A DNA stretch of 51,748 nucleotides, from positions 1-51,748 of the forward strand of contig JBEKXU010000021.1 of NCBI GenBank assembly GCA_049511715.1, read 5' to 3'. The notes below the pieces were generated by a model. The model saw only the letters and a list, made by a program, of their open reading frames with translations, was not told where the DNA came from and made no database searches. The DNA is from JBEKHT01 sp049511715 (GTDB lineage Bacteria > Chloroflexota > Anaerolineae > Anaerolineales > RBG-16-64-43). A program made the translations under genes and the position numbers. Shown one piece after another: positions 15,579 to 24,469 of this stretch; position 1 is the stretch's first letter, and every line of letters begins with the position of its first letter.

Positions 15579-15754
15579 AGCACCTCCTGGCACTTGGTCA
15601 CGGATAAAGAAACTAGGAGCATCTTAGCCCGCGGGCGTCAGAGGGCCGTAAGAAGCGCGTTAGATTTTCCTTGGAGAGGGCGATTGGGCCCGATCCGGGA
15701 CCCCTGCTGGGGGAGGCGGGACCAAGCTTGGTGGGCTGGCGAGGAGTCGGCGGC

Positions 15755-16489
15755 CTAGGTCTTGGGAGGCTCCTCGGGTTCTTCGTCAGGAAGCGAACCG
15801 AGGACGCCCGTGCCCAGCCGGTAACCTGATCCGCGCACGGCCAGCACCCGGTGAGGGTTGGCAGGATCTTCCTCGATCTTCTGCCGCAGGAGCCAGATGT
15901 AGCGACGCAGGGCCGAGGCGTCGATCAGGCGCTCCTTTCCCCAAACCTCCTCCCGCAGTTCCTCTTCGGAAACCACGCCCCCTTTGCGCTGGATGAGGGA
16001 GACCAGCAGGCGGAATTCCGTTGGGGTGAGGGGGACGACCTCATTCTTCAGGCGCACCTGGCGCTTGGCGAGATCCACCTTCAGGTCGTACCAGTTGAAA
16101 CTCTGTTCGGGCTGTTCTCGGGCCCGGGAACTGCGGGCCAGCACCGCCCGCACCCGGGCGACCAGTTCCGCCAGGCTGAAGGGCTTGGCGATGTAGTCGT
16201 CCACCCCGAGGCGGAACCCCCGCAGCTTGTCGGTTTGGGCCGTCCGCGCGCTCAGCAGGAGAATCGGCACATCCGATAACTCCCGCAGCCGGGCGCACAC
16301 CTCCCAGCCGTCCATTCCCGGCAGCATCAAATCGAGGATGACCACATCCGGCCGGTCCTCGTAGAAGCGGCGCAGCGCCTCGTTTCCGTTGGCGGCGGTT
16401 GAGACCGCGAACCCCTCCCGCTGGAAATACTGGTTAAGCATCGTGCGCAGCGATTCATCATCGTCGACGACGAGAGCGCGGGGGCTCAT
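15755..16489 (-). CDS. OmpR-family response regulator
   Basis: A protein of 244 residues. The receiver domain (1-120) has the acidic cluster Asp9-Asp11, phosphorylation site Asp53 (VVILDLMLPGMDGW), and conserved Lys102 in YIAKPFS. The OmpR/PhoB winged helix (about 130-228) shows VPLTPTEFRLLVSL, SEEELREEVWG and the final VRGSGYRLG. A Glu/Pro-rich tail of about 16 residues ends it. Its ATG overlaps the stop of the upstream sensor kinase (ATGA), so the two are a cognate pair. Target genes are unknown; the hsp20 gene lies 177 bp downstream on the same strand. Confidence 0.93.
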   Translation of the reverse strand: MSPRALVVDDDESLRTMLNQYFQREGFAVSTAANGNEALRRFYEDRPDVVILDLMLPGMDGWEVCARLRELSDVPILLLSARTAQTDKLRGFRLGVDDYIAKPFSLAELVARVRAVLARSSRAREQPEQSFNWYDLKVDLAKRQVRLKNEVVPLTPTEFRLLVSLIQRKGGVVSEEELREEVWGKERLIDASALRRYIWLLRQKIEEDPANPHRVLAVRGSGYRLGTGVLGSLPDEEPEEPPKT

Positions 16490-18768
16490 GGCTCCTCCTT
16501 CGCAACGGGCAAGCGGATCGAAACGGTCAGCCCCTGGCCGGGGAGGGACGTAACGGCAATCTCGCCGCCCATGGCCTCCACAAACCTCTTGGAGGTGTAT
16601 AGGCCCAGTCCGTAGCCGCGGACACGAGGAGCGTCCGGGCTTTCCAGGCGGGAGAACATCTGGAACAGGTGCTTGATCTCTTCTGCGGAAAGGCCGGGCC
16701 CCCGGTCGCAGACCGAGATTTCGACCCTCTCGCCCTCCCCGGCCGCCGTCAGGAAAATCGGGCCGGAGGGGGCGTACTTGAAGGCGTTGTCAAGGAGGTG
16801 ATACAGGGCGCTGGTCAGCATCTGCTCGTCCGCCACGACTTCGGGAAGGCCGGATTCCACCTGGAGCTGCAAGCGGTCTGCCTGGGAGCCGCGCAGGCCG
16901 GCCGGGACGATGGAGGCAACCAAGGATCGCAGGAATTCGGCGATCTCGAGCGGGGCGGCCTGGATCGGCAGGCGCCCCGCCTCCAGAGCCGAGAGGTTGA
17001 GGATGTTCTCTACGAAGCGCGAGAGGCGCTGGCTTTCCTTGCGTACCAGACCCAGAGTGGTCCGGACCCGGGCGGGCATGCGCCGCGAGTCCGTCAGGCT
17101 CAGCTCCAGGCCGGCTTGGATAGTGGCCAGAGGACTGCGCAGCTCGTGCGACGTCAGCGCGACAAATTCCGACTTGAGCTGGTCGAGCGAGCGAAGTTCC
17201 TGGTTCTGTTCTTCCAGCTGGGTCAGCGCACGAGAAAGGTCGCTGGTTTGTTCGCGAACGCGCTCCTCCAGCTCGTCCTTCAGCTTGAGCAATTGCTGCC
17301 GGGCTTCTTCGGCCTCCTGGTACGCCCCCTCCAGAACCTTCTCCTGACGCCGCTGGGGGCTCAGGTCGTGCAGCAGACCTGCCAAGCGCGCCCGGCCCGC
17401 CACGTCCTCGCTCAGTGGACGCAGAATCAGCCAGGCGGGGAATCCGGGGGGAGAGGGGGAAAGCGGGTCGGCGGGCGGAACGGCGGGCCACACCTTGCGT
17501 GCTCCGCTGCGCTCGTGCCCCCCGTCCGTGCCCACGGTGACCTCGCCCTGCCACTCCCCCTCGCGTGCCTGACGGAGAATGTCTTCCACCCGGGCGGCGC
17601 CTCCCGGTGGACTATCGGGGAGCGAGATGAATTCCTGCAGCCTTTGGAAATCGGCCGATCCCAAGGCCTTCTCAAGAACCGGGTTGTGCAGCAGGAGTTT
17701 CCCGTCCGGAGTACAGATGAAGGAGGGATCGCCGAGATTGTGAACCAGGGTGGCGTAGCCCGCCAGTTCGGCCTGACCGGCAAGAACCCCTTCGCGCAAG
17801 ATCAGCAGCACGAAGATCGTCACCGCTCCCCACAGGGCGAGCGGTTGGATTTCCTGAGATTCCCGCCAGGTGGTCAGGACATAGACCAGGAGCGCCAAAC
17901 CCGACGCCAGGGGCAGCCAGCGGTTCTCTGCCTGTTGCCAGCGGCGCCGGAACCGCCCCGGGCGCGTCCGGCGCGAGCGGGCCGGGGTGGACGCGGCCGC
18001 GACCGTGCTGGCCGCCATCAATCCGTATCCCCCCATCCAGAAGAAGTCCAGCCAGGAACCGAACGAGTTGTATCCCTGGACCTGAAGCCAGCCGTTCACC
18101 AGGCTGTATACCGAAAAAAGGAACATCGCGGGCGCGATCAACCAAAGTTCCGGGAGCGCGCGCTCGGCCTGTCCCTGCCACCAGACCGCGAGCATCAGCA
18201 GGACCAGATAAAAGGTGGGGAAGAGGGCCGTCCCGGAAAGGCTGCCCGGTTCAGCCTGGGCCTGTTGCAAAAAGGGGAGAACGAAGAGAGCCCAAAGCAG
18301 GATGCCCCAGGCGACCGCATAGATCACCAGGTCGATCCCAAACAGCAGCCGCCGAAACCCGGCCCGGGGAATTCCCGGCAGATAAAAGATGGCCAGCAAG
18401 GCGAGCGGGAAAAAGAGCAGGTGGAATCCGTCGGATCCAGCCAGCAGGAAAGCCGCCACGCTCGTTCCCGAGCTTGTCCCCCACCAGCGAAGAAAGTCTC
18501 CCAGGAGTAGCGCGCCCAAAGCGGCCGAGAGGAATCGCCAGGCCGGCTCTTTCCCCTCCCCGGAAGAAAAGGCGCGGATCAGGCAAAGAATCAAGGCGAC
18601 AACGCCGGGCGCCCAGAGGAGAACTTCGCCGAGAACGGTAGCGGCCAAGTTGAAGCGGGGAAGGAATACCAGCCCCAGCGCATAGAGCAGAATCCAGATG
18701 CCCCAGCTCAACAGCAACTGGAACGCCGTGATTCTCGGCCGGGGTGGGCGAAGGGTCACAATTCCCAT
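16486..18768 (-). CDS. Polytopic membrane sensor histidine kinase
   Basis: A kinase of 760 residues. Residues 1-340 contain about ten hydrophobic helices that match no sensor family I recognise. A PAS-like segment follows (about 350-450, LVHNLGDPSFICTPDGKLLL), then a coiled coil (about 500-560, Glu/Gln-rich). HisKA has the phospho-acceptor in ALTSHELRSPLATIQAG. The HATPase_c domain has N box LLDNAFKYAPSG, G1 CDRGPGLS and G2 GYGLGLYTSKRF. It should autophosphorylate and pass phosphate to the overlapping response regulator. The ATG at 18768 lacks a clear ribosome binding site. TAGAAT at 18830-18835 is a possible -10. Confidence 0.9.
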   Translation of the reverse strand: MGIVTLRPPRPRITAFQLLLSWGIWILLYALGLVFLPRFNLAATVLGEVLLWAPGVVALILCLIRAFSSGEGKEPAWRFLSAALGALLLGDFLRWWGTSSGTSVAAFLLAGSDGFHLLFFPLALLAIFYLPGIPRAGFRRLLFGIDLVIYAVAWGILLWALFVLPFLQQAQAEPGSLSGTALFPTFYLVLLMLAVWWQGQAERALPELWLIAPAMFLFSVYSLVNGWLQVQGYNSFGSWLDFFWMGGYGLMAASTVAAASTPARSRRTRPGRFRRRWQQAENRWLPLASGLALLVYVLTTWRESQEIQPLALWGAVTIFVLLILREGVLAGQAELAGYATLVHNLGDPSFICTPDGKLLLHNPVLEKALGSADFQRLQEFISLPDSPPGGAARVEDILRQAREGEWQGEVTVGTDGGHERSGARKVWPAVPPADPLSPSPPGFPAWLILRPLSEDVAGRARLAGLLHDLSPQRRQEKVLEGAYQEAEEARQQLLKLKDELEERVREQTSDLSRALTQLEEQNQELRSLDQLKSEFVALTSHELRSPLATIQAGLELSLTDSRRMPARVRTTLGLVRKESQRLSRFVENILNLSALEAGRLPIQAAPLEIAEFLRSLVASIVPAGLRGSQADRLQLQVESGLPEVVADEQMLTSALYHLLDNAFKYAPSGPIFLTAAGEGERVEISVCDRGPGLSAEEIKHLFQMFSRLESPDAPRVRGYGLGLYTSKRFVEAMGGEIAVTSLPGQGLTVSIRLPVAKEEP

Positions 18769-18829
18769 GGAGCCGCGCCGGCACCTTCCGATCGTGAAAT
18801 GCCTACATCGGCGGAACCGAAGTGTGCGT

Positions 18830-18835
18830 ATTCTA
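18830..18835 (-). promoter_or_regulatory. Possible -10 element of the sensor kinase operon
   Basis: TAGAAT on the minus strand, about 60 bp before the start codon. No convincing -35 is seen. Confidence 0.35.
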
Positions 18836-19218
18836 CAACGGTCGCGCGGGGCCCAGCGGCCGCGGGATCCATGCCGCCCCCCCGCCTCGCGCTTGCTCCA
18901 CCATCCCTTCCGTTGCCCGGGAGCGAGGCCGCTCGCGTGGGCAAACCGGAAGAGGCCTTCCCGCACCCTCATTCTAGCCAAGCAGGTTGTGACCTAGCGG
19001 TGACATCTCGGTTGCAATTCGAGGACCCTGCTGTGGTTGCGGTTCGTGAATCTCTTGGCTTTCCACGGAGTTTCCCTTGGAAGCCTGCCCGGTGAAGAAG
19101 GTCTTGGGTGGGTGGACCAGTTGTCATCCTTGGAGACGCGGGCGCAAGCCTGGCGGAATGTCCACAGGCTCGAGGCACGAGTCAACTACCCCTGGCAGCC
19201 CGCCTGAAGGTCGTTGAC
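18836..19218. other. Intergenic region upstream of the kinase operon
   Basis: No gene, RNA or strong terminator hairpin is recognised between the end of the first Thr/Pro-stalk gene and the kinase promoter. Confidence 0.4.
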
Positions 19219-20667
19219 TTAGCAGTCGAAGCAGTAGGAGGGGGTCGGGGAAGGCGTCCGCGTTGGTGATGGGGTTGGGGTCGGCGAGTTCACCGGGGTG
19301 GGCGTGCGGCTGGGTGTTGGCGTGTAGGTGTTGGTTGGGGTCGGTGTGCTCGACGGGATCGGCGTGTTGGTCGGAGTCACCGGGGTCGGCGTCAAGGTCT
19401 TGGTCGGCGTGTTGGTGATGGTCGGCGTCAGAGTCTTAGTCGGCGTGTTGGTCGGCGTCTTGCTGGGCGTTGGGGTGGGAGTCTTCGACGGTGTGTAGGT
19501 GATGGTCGGCGTGTAGGTCTTGGTCGGCGTGTTGGTCTTGGTCGGCGTGTTGGTCGGCAGTGGCGTGTTGCTGGGCGGCGGGATTGGGGTGGGCGTCTTG
19601 CTCGGCGTCGGGGTGGGAGTCTTCGACGGCGTGTAGGTAATGGTCGGCGTCAGAGTCTTGGTCGGCGTGTTGGTGATCGTCGGTGTGTTGCTCGGTGTCG
19701 GCGTATAGGTCTTGGTCGGCGTGTTGGTCTTGGTCGGCGTGATGGTCGGCGTGGCCGTCGCGGTGTTGGTGGGCGTGTTGGACGGCGTGTAGGAGGGTGT
19801 CGCCGTGTTGGTCGGCGTGTAGGAGGGTGTCGCCGTATTGGTCGGCGTGTAGGTGGGGGTCGGCGTGTACGTGGGCGTAGCACTGGCCGTGGGCGTGTTG
19901 GTGGGCGTGGGCGTGATGCTGGGCGTGGGGGTAATCGTCGGCGTGTCGGTCGGCACCGGGATGGCCGGAGGCAGCCCCAAGACGCGGGCCGTGCGGAACG
20001 CCTCAAGGATGCCGGTGCGCTCCGCGTGCAGGGTCAGGAGCGGCGCAATGCTGCTCAGGATCGGCATGATGACCGGCTCATCGAAGGTCACCGCAACAAT
20101 CACCCGGGTGGTCCCCAGGGAGGGATCGCCGGCACTATCGCCGGGCTGGCACTCACTGTCGTGGCCGGGATTCACCCCCGCGGGGCGGAGCAACGTGAAG
20201 TAAACATTCCCGGTGTTCGAGCTACACACAGTGGTGTGGAAATATCCCGGTTGGCCCCACAGGGCTGTCGTGCTGCGCAGGATGCCGGCCGCCGTCTCGT
20301 TGGCCACATCGTAAGTGCTCAGGAGACGGGCCGTATCGATCATATTGTCGTTGGTTCCGCTGCCGCATGCGTTTGCGGGCGCGAGGGGGTCGTAGTCCGG
20401 GCAGTGGACGGGGTTGTACTCTCCGGTAAGGGCGTAACGCATGGCCATGCGCGAGGTGTTGTCCACCACGAGCCAGGCCTCGAAGGTCCGAGCCACCTCA
20501 ATCAGCAGGAAGAGCAGGACCAGCAAGCCGGGCAGGACCAGGGCGAATTCCACCAGCCCCTGGCCCCGGCGGGCACCGCGCTGGGCGTGGCCGCGGGCGC
20601 GACTTCTTCGGACCGCGTGGGCCCTGGTTTTCGGCTGGATTGGTGATGCCTCTCGCGCTATGCCCAT
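19219..20667 (-). CDS. TadE-like protein with Thr/Pro stalk and C-terminal YCFDC
   Basis: A protein of 482 residues. A basic N-terminus leads to a TadE-type segment, GQGLVEFALVLPGLLVLLFL (about residues 36-55), where the Glu is the conserved pseudopilin-like glutamate. An extracytoplasmic domain follows (about 60-240) with TGEYNPVHCPDYDPLAPANA and other cysteines. A stalk of about 240 residues made of TPT, NTPT and KTPT repeats ends in SPTPSYCFDC. The same ectodomain and the same end occur in the next gene upstream, while the stalks differ. TadE proteins are minor pseudopilins of Tad/Flp systems. The stalk is a plausible O-glycosylated spacer. The function of the Cys-containing tail is unknown. 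The start has no strong ribosome binding site. Confidence 0.8.
   Translation of the reverse strand: MGIAREASPIQPKTRAHAVRRSRARGHAQRGARRGQGLVEFALVLPGLLVLLFLLIEVARTFEAWLVVDNTSRMAMRYALTGEYNPVHCPDYDPLAPANACGSGTNDNMIDTARLLSTYDVANETAAGILRSTTALWGQPGYFHTTVCSSNTGNVYFTLLRPAGVNPGHDSECQPGDSAGDPSLGTTRVIVAVTFDEPVIMPILSSIAPLLTLHAERTGILEAFRTARVLGLPPAIPVPTDTPTITPTPSITPTPTNTPTASATPTYTPTPTYTPTNTATPSYTPTNTATPSYTPSNTPTNTATATPTITPTKTNTPTKTYTPTPSNTPTITNTPTKTLTPTITYTPSKTPTPTPSKTPTPIPPPSNTPLPTNTPTKTNTPTKTYTPTITYTPSKTPTPTPSKTPTNTPTKTLTPTITNTPTKTLTPTPVTPTNTPIPSSTPTPTNTYTPTPSRTPTPVNSPTPTPSPTRTPSPTPSYCFDC
19240..19960. repeat. Degenerate tandem repeat encoding the Thr/Pro stalk
   Basis: Short GTCGGCGTGTTGGT-type units repeat throughout. 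Larger duplications are visible: two near-identical 30-bp units at about 19778-19840 (encoding TNTATPSYTP twice), and two copies of a block encoding YTPTITYTPSKTPTPTPSKT. Such DNA is prone to slippage and recombination, so stalk length may vary between strains and the assembly may be unreliable here. Confidence 0.8.
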
Positions 20668-20960
20668 TTTGGCTTGGCTTTCGGTCCCGGGTCCGCCGAT
20701 GGGAACTCGCCTCCGGCGGCGCAGGCGCCACCGCGCCGGTCCGGGAACTCAAGCATCCTTCGCCTACATTCTATGGGAGGGGCGGTTGGGGCCTGCTTGC
20801 AGTTCTCTTGCCGAATTCTTGGCGCCGCGCGGCGGTTTGTGTGACCGCAAAGTGAAGGGGCGGTGACAAAACGGCATGTCCCCGCCCCAGCCTGCCTCGG
20901 ACGATTCTCCGGCGGATCTCTCCCTCGGCTCGGGAGCAAATCGCGGTGACCCCCCTTTGC
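20668..20960. other. Gap between the two TadE-like stalk genes
   Basis: No gene is seen. A TAGAAT at 20768-20773 (minus) could be a -10 element for the downstream stalk gene, with a leader of about 95 nt; no -35 is apparent. Confidence 0.35.
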
Positions 20961-22535
20961 CTAACAGTCGAAGCAGTAGGAAGGAGTCGGGGAGGGGGTC
21001 CAGGTCGGGCTAGGGGTAGGGGTCGAGGTCGCCGGAGGGGTCGGCGTCTTCGTCGAGGTCGCCGTCGGCGTGTTGCTGGGCGTCGGCGTGTTGCTGGGGG
21101 TCGGGGTGTCGCTGGGCGTCGGGGTCATGCTCGGCGTGTAGGTCATGGTCGGGGTGTAGGTCATGGTCGGCGTGTTGCTCGGCGTGGGCGTATTGGTCTT
21201 GGTCGGGGTGTTGCTCGGCACCATCGTGCTGGACGGCACCGTGGTGGGCGTGTAGGTCCGGGTCGGGGTGGGCGTAGGCGTGTAGGTTGCGGTGGACGCG
21301 ACCCCGATGATGAAGGTGCGCACGACCGTGACCGAGATTTGCCCAGAGGTCGCCCGGGCCCGGGCGTCAATGGTGTAGGTTCCGTCGTAGAGACCGCTGA
21401 ACTGCGCGGCGGGCATGCGACGGCAATTCCCGCCTCCATTATGATCGAAGGCGCAGTAGTGCAAACTGAATTCGTTCTGGGCTCGGAGCAAACTGCCATC
21501 CGGGTAATACACCCAGAGGTCGACCTCGGCGATCCCGTCGCCGTTGGAAAGCCCCACGTTCGGATCCCAGGCCTCGGCCTCGAATCTCGTCTGGTTCCTG
21601 CTAGTGATCAACGTTCCGTCCGAGCCCGGCACTGTAATGTCGATGTGGATGGGCAGCGGGGTGGGGGTGGGCGACTCGGACGGGGTCGACGTGGAGGTCG
21701 GCGTCCAGGACGGGGTGGGGGTGAAGGTCGGGGTCGGGGTTTGGGTGGGCGTCGGAGTGCGCGACGCGGTTGCGGTCGGCGTCGTGCTCGGGATCGGCGT
21801 GTCGCTGGCAATGGGAGTTTCCGTCGCTGTGTCCGTCGGGACGGGGATCACGGGCGGCAATCCCAGGGTCCGGGCCGTGCGGAAGCGCTCGAGAATCCCG
21901 GTGCGGTCGGCATACAGGGTGATCGAGGGAACGATGCCGCTCAGGATTGGCATCAGCACAGGATGTTCAAAGGTGACCGCCACGATGACCCGCTCCTCCC
22001 CCAGGTCGGGGTTGCCCGCGTTGTCGTTGGGGGAGCACTGGCTGTCGTGGCCGGGGTCCGGGGGCGAAGCGCGCTGTATCGGAAAGAACAGATAGCCGGG
22101 GTCTGAGCTGCAGACCGTGACGTGGAAGTATCCGGGCTGGCCCCAGACCGCCGTCGAGTCGCGCAGGATGCCCGTGGCCACCCCGTTGACCACGTCCTCG
22201 GTGCTCGGCAGCCGGGCCTGGTCGATCATGCTGGTGTCGGTTCCGCTGCCGCAGGCGTTTGCGGGCGCGAGAGGGTTGTAGTCGGGGCAATATACCGGGT
22301 TGTACTCCCCGGTCACGGCATAGCGCATGCCCATGCGGGCCGCATTCTGAACCGTGAGCCAGGCTTGGAAAACGCGCGCCGCTTCGATCAGCAGGAACAG
22401 CGTGACCAGCAGCGCGGGCAGGATCAGGGCGAACTCCACCAGCCCCTGTGCGCGGCGGGAAGCGCGAGGCCAGCTGAGGAACCGGGACAAGGGTCCTGAT
22501 CGAAAGACGGACAACTTTCTCCACCCTGCTGTCAT
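20961..22535 (-). CDS. TadE-like protein with Ig-like insert, Thr/Pro stalk and C-terminal YCFDC
   Basis: A protein of 524 residues, paralogous to the preceding entry. The TadE segment AQGLVEFALILPALLVTLFL is at about residues 29-48. The ectodomain shares TGEYNPVYCPDYNPLAPANA, WGQPGYFHVTVCSS and RVIVAVTFEHPVLMPILS. A first Thr/Pro stalk is followed by a beta-rich insert of about 120 residues (IHIDITVPGSDGTLITSRNQ, then IDARARATSGQISVTVV) that resembles an Ig-like or NPCBM-type surface module and is absent from the sister protein. A second Thr/Pro stalk ends in SPTPSYCFDC. The ATG at 22535 gives an N-terminus similar in length to the paralogue; another ATG at 22607 would add 24 residues. Confidence 0.78.
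   Translation of the reverse strand: MTAGWRKLSVFRSGPLSRFLSWPRASRRAQGLVEFALILPALLVTLFLLIEAARVFQAWLTVQNAARMGMRYAVTGEYNPVYCPDYNPLAPANACGSGTDTSMIDQARLPSTEDVVNGVATGILRDSTAVWGQPGYFHVTVCSSDPGYLFFPIQRASPPDPGHDSQCSPNDNAGNPDLGEERVIVAVTFEHPVLMPILSGIVPSITLYADRTGILERFRTARTLGLPPVIPVPTDTATETPIASDTPIPSTTPTATASRTPTPTQTPTPTFTPTPSWTPTSTSTPSESPTPTPLPIHIDITVPGSDGTLITSRNQTRFEAEAWDPNVGLSNGDGIAEVDLWVYYPDGSLLRAQNEFSLHYCAFDHNGGGNCRRMPAAQFSGLYDGTYTIDARARATSGQISVTVVRTFIIGVASTATYTPTPTPTRTYTPTTVPSSTMVPSNTPTKTNTPTPSNTPTMTYTPTMTYTPSMTPTPSDTPTPSNTPTPSNTPTATSTKTPTPPATSTPTPSPTWTPSPTPSYCFDC
20985..21290. repeat. Thr/Pro-encoding repeat of the second stalk protein
   Basis: Degenerate units of the GTCGGCGTGTTGCT type encode SNTPTPSNTPT-like sequence. 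A second, shorter Thr/Pro repeat of the same gene lies at about 21655-21840, on the other side of the beta-rich insert. Confidence 0.7.
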
Positions 22536-22960
22536 ACAGTGTAACGGAGGAGAACCCAGGCGCCCAAGAAACCGAAGCGACACTGTAACCCGGTTTTCAC
22601 CGTCCATTCACTTTTGAAGAACCGCAATCGGGTCCGAAGTCTCCGCCATTTCTTGCGGAGAATCGGAATTGAACGCAAACCGAGGGCCGATTTCGGCTCG
22701 GGCGAACTGACAGGGCAGAGCTCTCCCAAGCCTATGCCCCTCCCGCCCTCATAGGGCCACAGCCGGGGGTCGGACCTCCGGGGCCTTTCATTTCTTCGGC
22801 CCCGCCCATCAGCGAGGCAGGCCCCAGGGTCCAGGAGCACGATGCCCGGCCACGGATGAGGAAACGGCGGGAACGGGCGGTTTTCCTTGGGGCTTGCCGG
22901 GGTCGGGACGGCCTCTTCCCGGGGCGAGGGGCCTCGGGTAAAGACGAGGGTGTCCGCAAC
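22536..22960. other. Long leader/intergenic region between TadG-like and TadE-like genes
   Basis: About 425 bp without a gene. Several GC-rich inverted repeats are present, for example GGGGCC/GGCCCC around 22781-22804 and TCTCCGC/GCGGAGA around 22645-22670. None has a clear T-run, and I could not match the region to a riboswitch class. Confidence 0.4.
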
Positions 22961-24469
22961 TCAGTGGGTGAGGCGAGTGAAGATGCGGCTGGCGATGATG
23001 TTGAATATGGCTTGAAGCTCATCACCGCTGGGTGCGTAGAAATAGTTTCCGCAGTCCTGGGTCCAGTTGCTCGCGCCTGTGCAGGGATCGTTCGGGTCGT
23101 TGGGGATCCCCTCATAGCCCACGTCGGCAACGTAGCGAAGCATGTAGGCGCCGAAGGGCACACCGTTGACATCGACCGGGTTAAGCACCTCGTTGCCCAG
23201 GCCGATGGTGAAGATGGTGGCTCCCTGCCCCGGCTGGCTGCAATTTGCGTCGGGGTTGACCGGGGCGCAGGCCACATAGTCCGCCATGTCCTGAGCATAG
23301 TCTTCCGCGTCGTAGTGCGCGCTGGTGCCTGGATGGCGGGTGCTGTTATTGTTGTCGCGGCAGAAGGGCGGCATCCAGTCTGCGTTCCCCGGCGTACCGG
23401 GGCAGTACCCGTAGGGAAAGCTCGGAGGGTGGGCGTCGGAGGCGTCGGAGGCCCCGTCGGTGAGCAGGACGACAACCCAGACCGCGTCCTTGCGGGGCTG
23501 CAGGCTGAACATGTTGCCCGCTATGCGCAGAGCGCCCCCGGTATCGGTCGTCGTGCACGAGGAAACATCGCCGGTTGAGCGGAACAGCGGGCAGTCAAAC
23601 CCGAGGTAATTATCTGAGACATCGTAATTGCGGCAGGGGCCGGGGGCGCCGGGGGGCATGCCGATGGGATCGTCGCAGCGGGGCGGATCGATCACCTGGA
23701 GCGAGGAGATATTGGCATCGGCCACAGACTGGTCCGTGGTCCAGCCGGGGGCCAGGACGTCCGTCCCGGCCCAGCCGCTGGAATTCGTCCACCCGTCGGA
23801 GAAGTAAACCACGGATACGCGATCGGAGTTGTTGGCCGCAATTGGACTCCAGAGGATCTGATTGGCAAAACTTTCCGCCGCCGCTTTGACTTTCGCAAAC
23901 GGCTCGCAAGTGTTCCCCGGGTTGCACTGGTTCGGATCCCGGTTGGGATTGCCCGTGGGGGCGTCATAGGTCATGGACTCGGAAATATCGATGGCCAGAA
24001 CCACGTCCAGGGAGGCCGCCTCCGCAATGGAGTCCGCCGAGATGGTGATGCTGGAGATCCCGATGATGGTAAGGAAGGACATCGGCACCGTGCTTTGGGC
24101 CGTGACCCGTACCAGCTGGCGCAGGATCGTCGTTCCCGCAAAGTACTGGCACAGGCCAGGATCCCCCGGATTGGTCGCGCAGGTCTCGACGGTGACGTTG
24201 GTCGGCGTGATCCCGTTGAGAGCAATGGCCTGCGCCGCGGAAGGCTGGAGTTGCGCGACCCCAATGCCGGGCGTGTTGCGCAGCTGATTGGCCGCGTCCA
24301 GGGCAGCCGCATCCGTCGCGCGGCGCAGATTGTCGACCCCGATAAAAAGCTGTCCGCCATCCACCGCCAGCCCGACGATCGCCAGCAGACCGACGAAGCT
24401 CAGCGCGATCAGGACCAGCGCCTGACCGGTCTGCGCCCAGCGCCGCAGTCCCCGCGCCCCGGCCTTCAT
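22961..24469 (-). CDS. TadG-like protein with von Willebrand factor A domain
   Basis: A protein of 502 residues. The N-terminus GQALVLIALSFVGLLAIVGL (about 16-35) followed by AVDGGQLFIGVDNLRRATDA is the standard TadG/TadE-like pseudopilin segment (Flp pilus-assembly TadG family). From about residue 155 a VWA domain begins, with an intact MIDAS motif in VVLAIDISESM and VVVLLTDGASDASDA. Long Cys/Asn/Pro-rich inserts lie between its strands. VWA-TadG proteins are surface-exposed adhesin-like components of Tad machinery. The ATG overlaps the stop of the upstream TadE gene by one base (TGATG), so the two are coupled. Upstream in-frame starts would lie inside tadE. Confidence 0.85.
   Translation of the reverse strand: MKAGARGLRRWAQTGQALVLIALSFVGLLAIVGLAVDGGQLFIGVDNLRRATDAAALDAANQLRNTPGIGVAQLQPSAAQAIALNGITPTNVTVETCATNPGDPGLCQYFAGTTILRQLVRVTAQSTVPMSFLTIIGISSITISADSIAEAASLDVVLAIDISESMTYDAPTGNPNRDPNQCNPGNTCEPFAKVKAAAESFANQILWSPIAANNSDRVSVVYFSDGWTNSSGWAGTDVLAPGWTTDQSVADANISSLQVIDPPRCDDPIGMPPGAPGPCRNYDVSDNYLGFDCPLFRSTGDVSSCTTTDTGGALRIAGNMFSLQPRKDAVWVVVLLTDGASDASDAHPPSFPYGYCPGTPGNADWMPPFCRDNNNSTRHPGTSAHYDAEDYAQDMADYVACAPVNPDANCSQPGQGATIFTIGLGNEVLNPVDVNGVPFGAYMLRYVADVGYEGIPNDPNDPCTGASNWTQDCGNYFYAPSGDELQAIFNIIASRIFTRLTH

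Noticed and set aside
16669..18510. A 613-codon plus-strand open frame
   Set aside because: It is antisense to the sensor kinase, with no start site or domain.
19240..21840. Short regularly repeated units that could be mistaken for a CRISPR array
   Set aside because: There are no unique spacers of constant length. The repeats are in frame and encode Thr/Pro stalks, and no cas gene is present.
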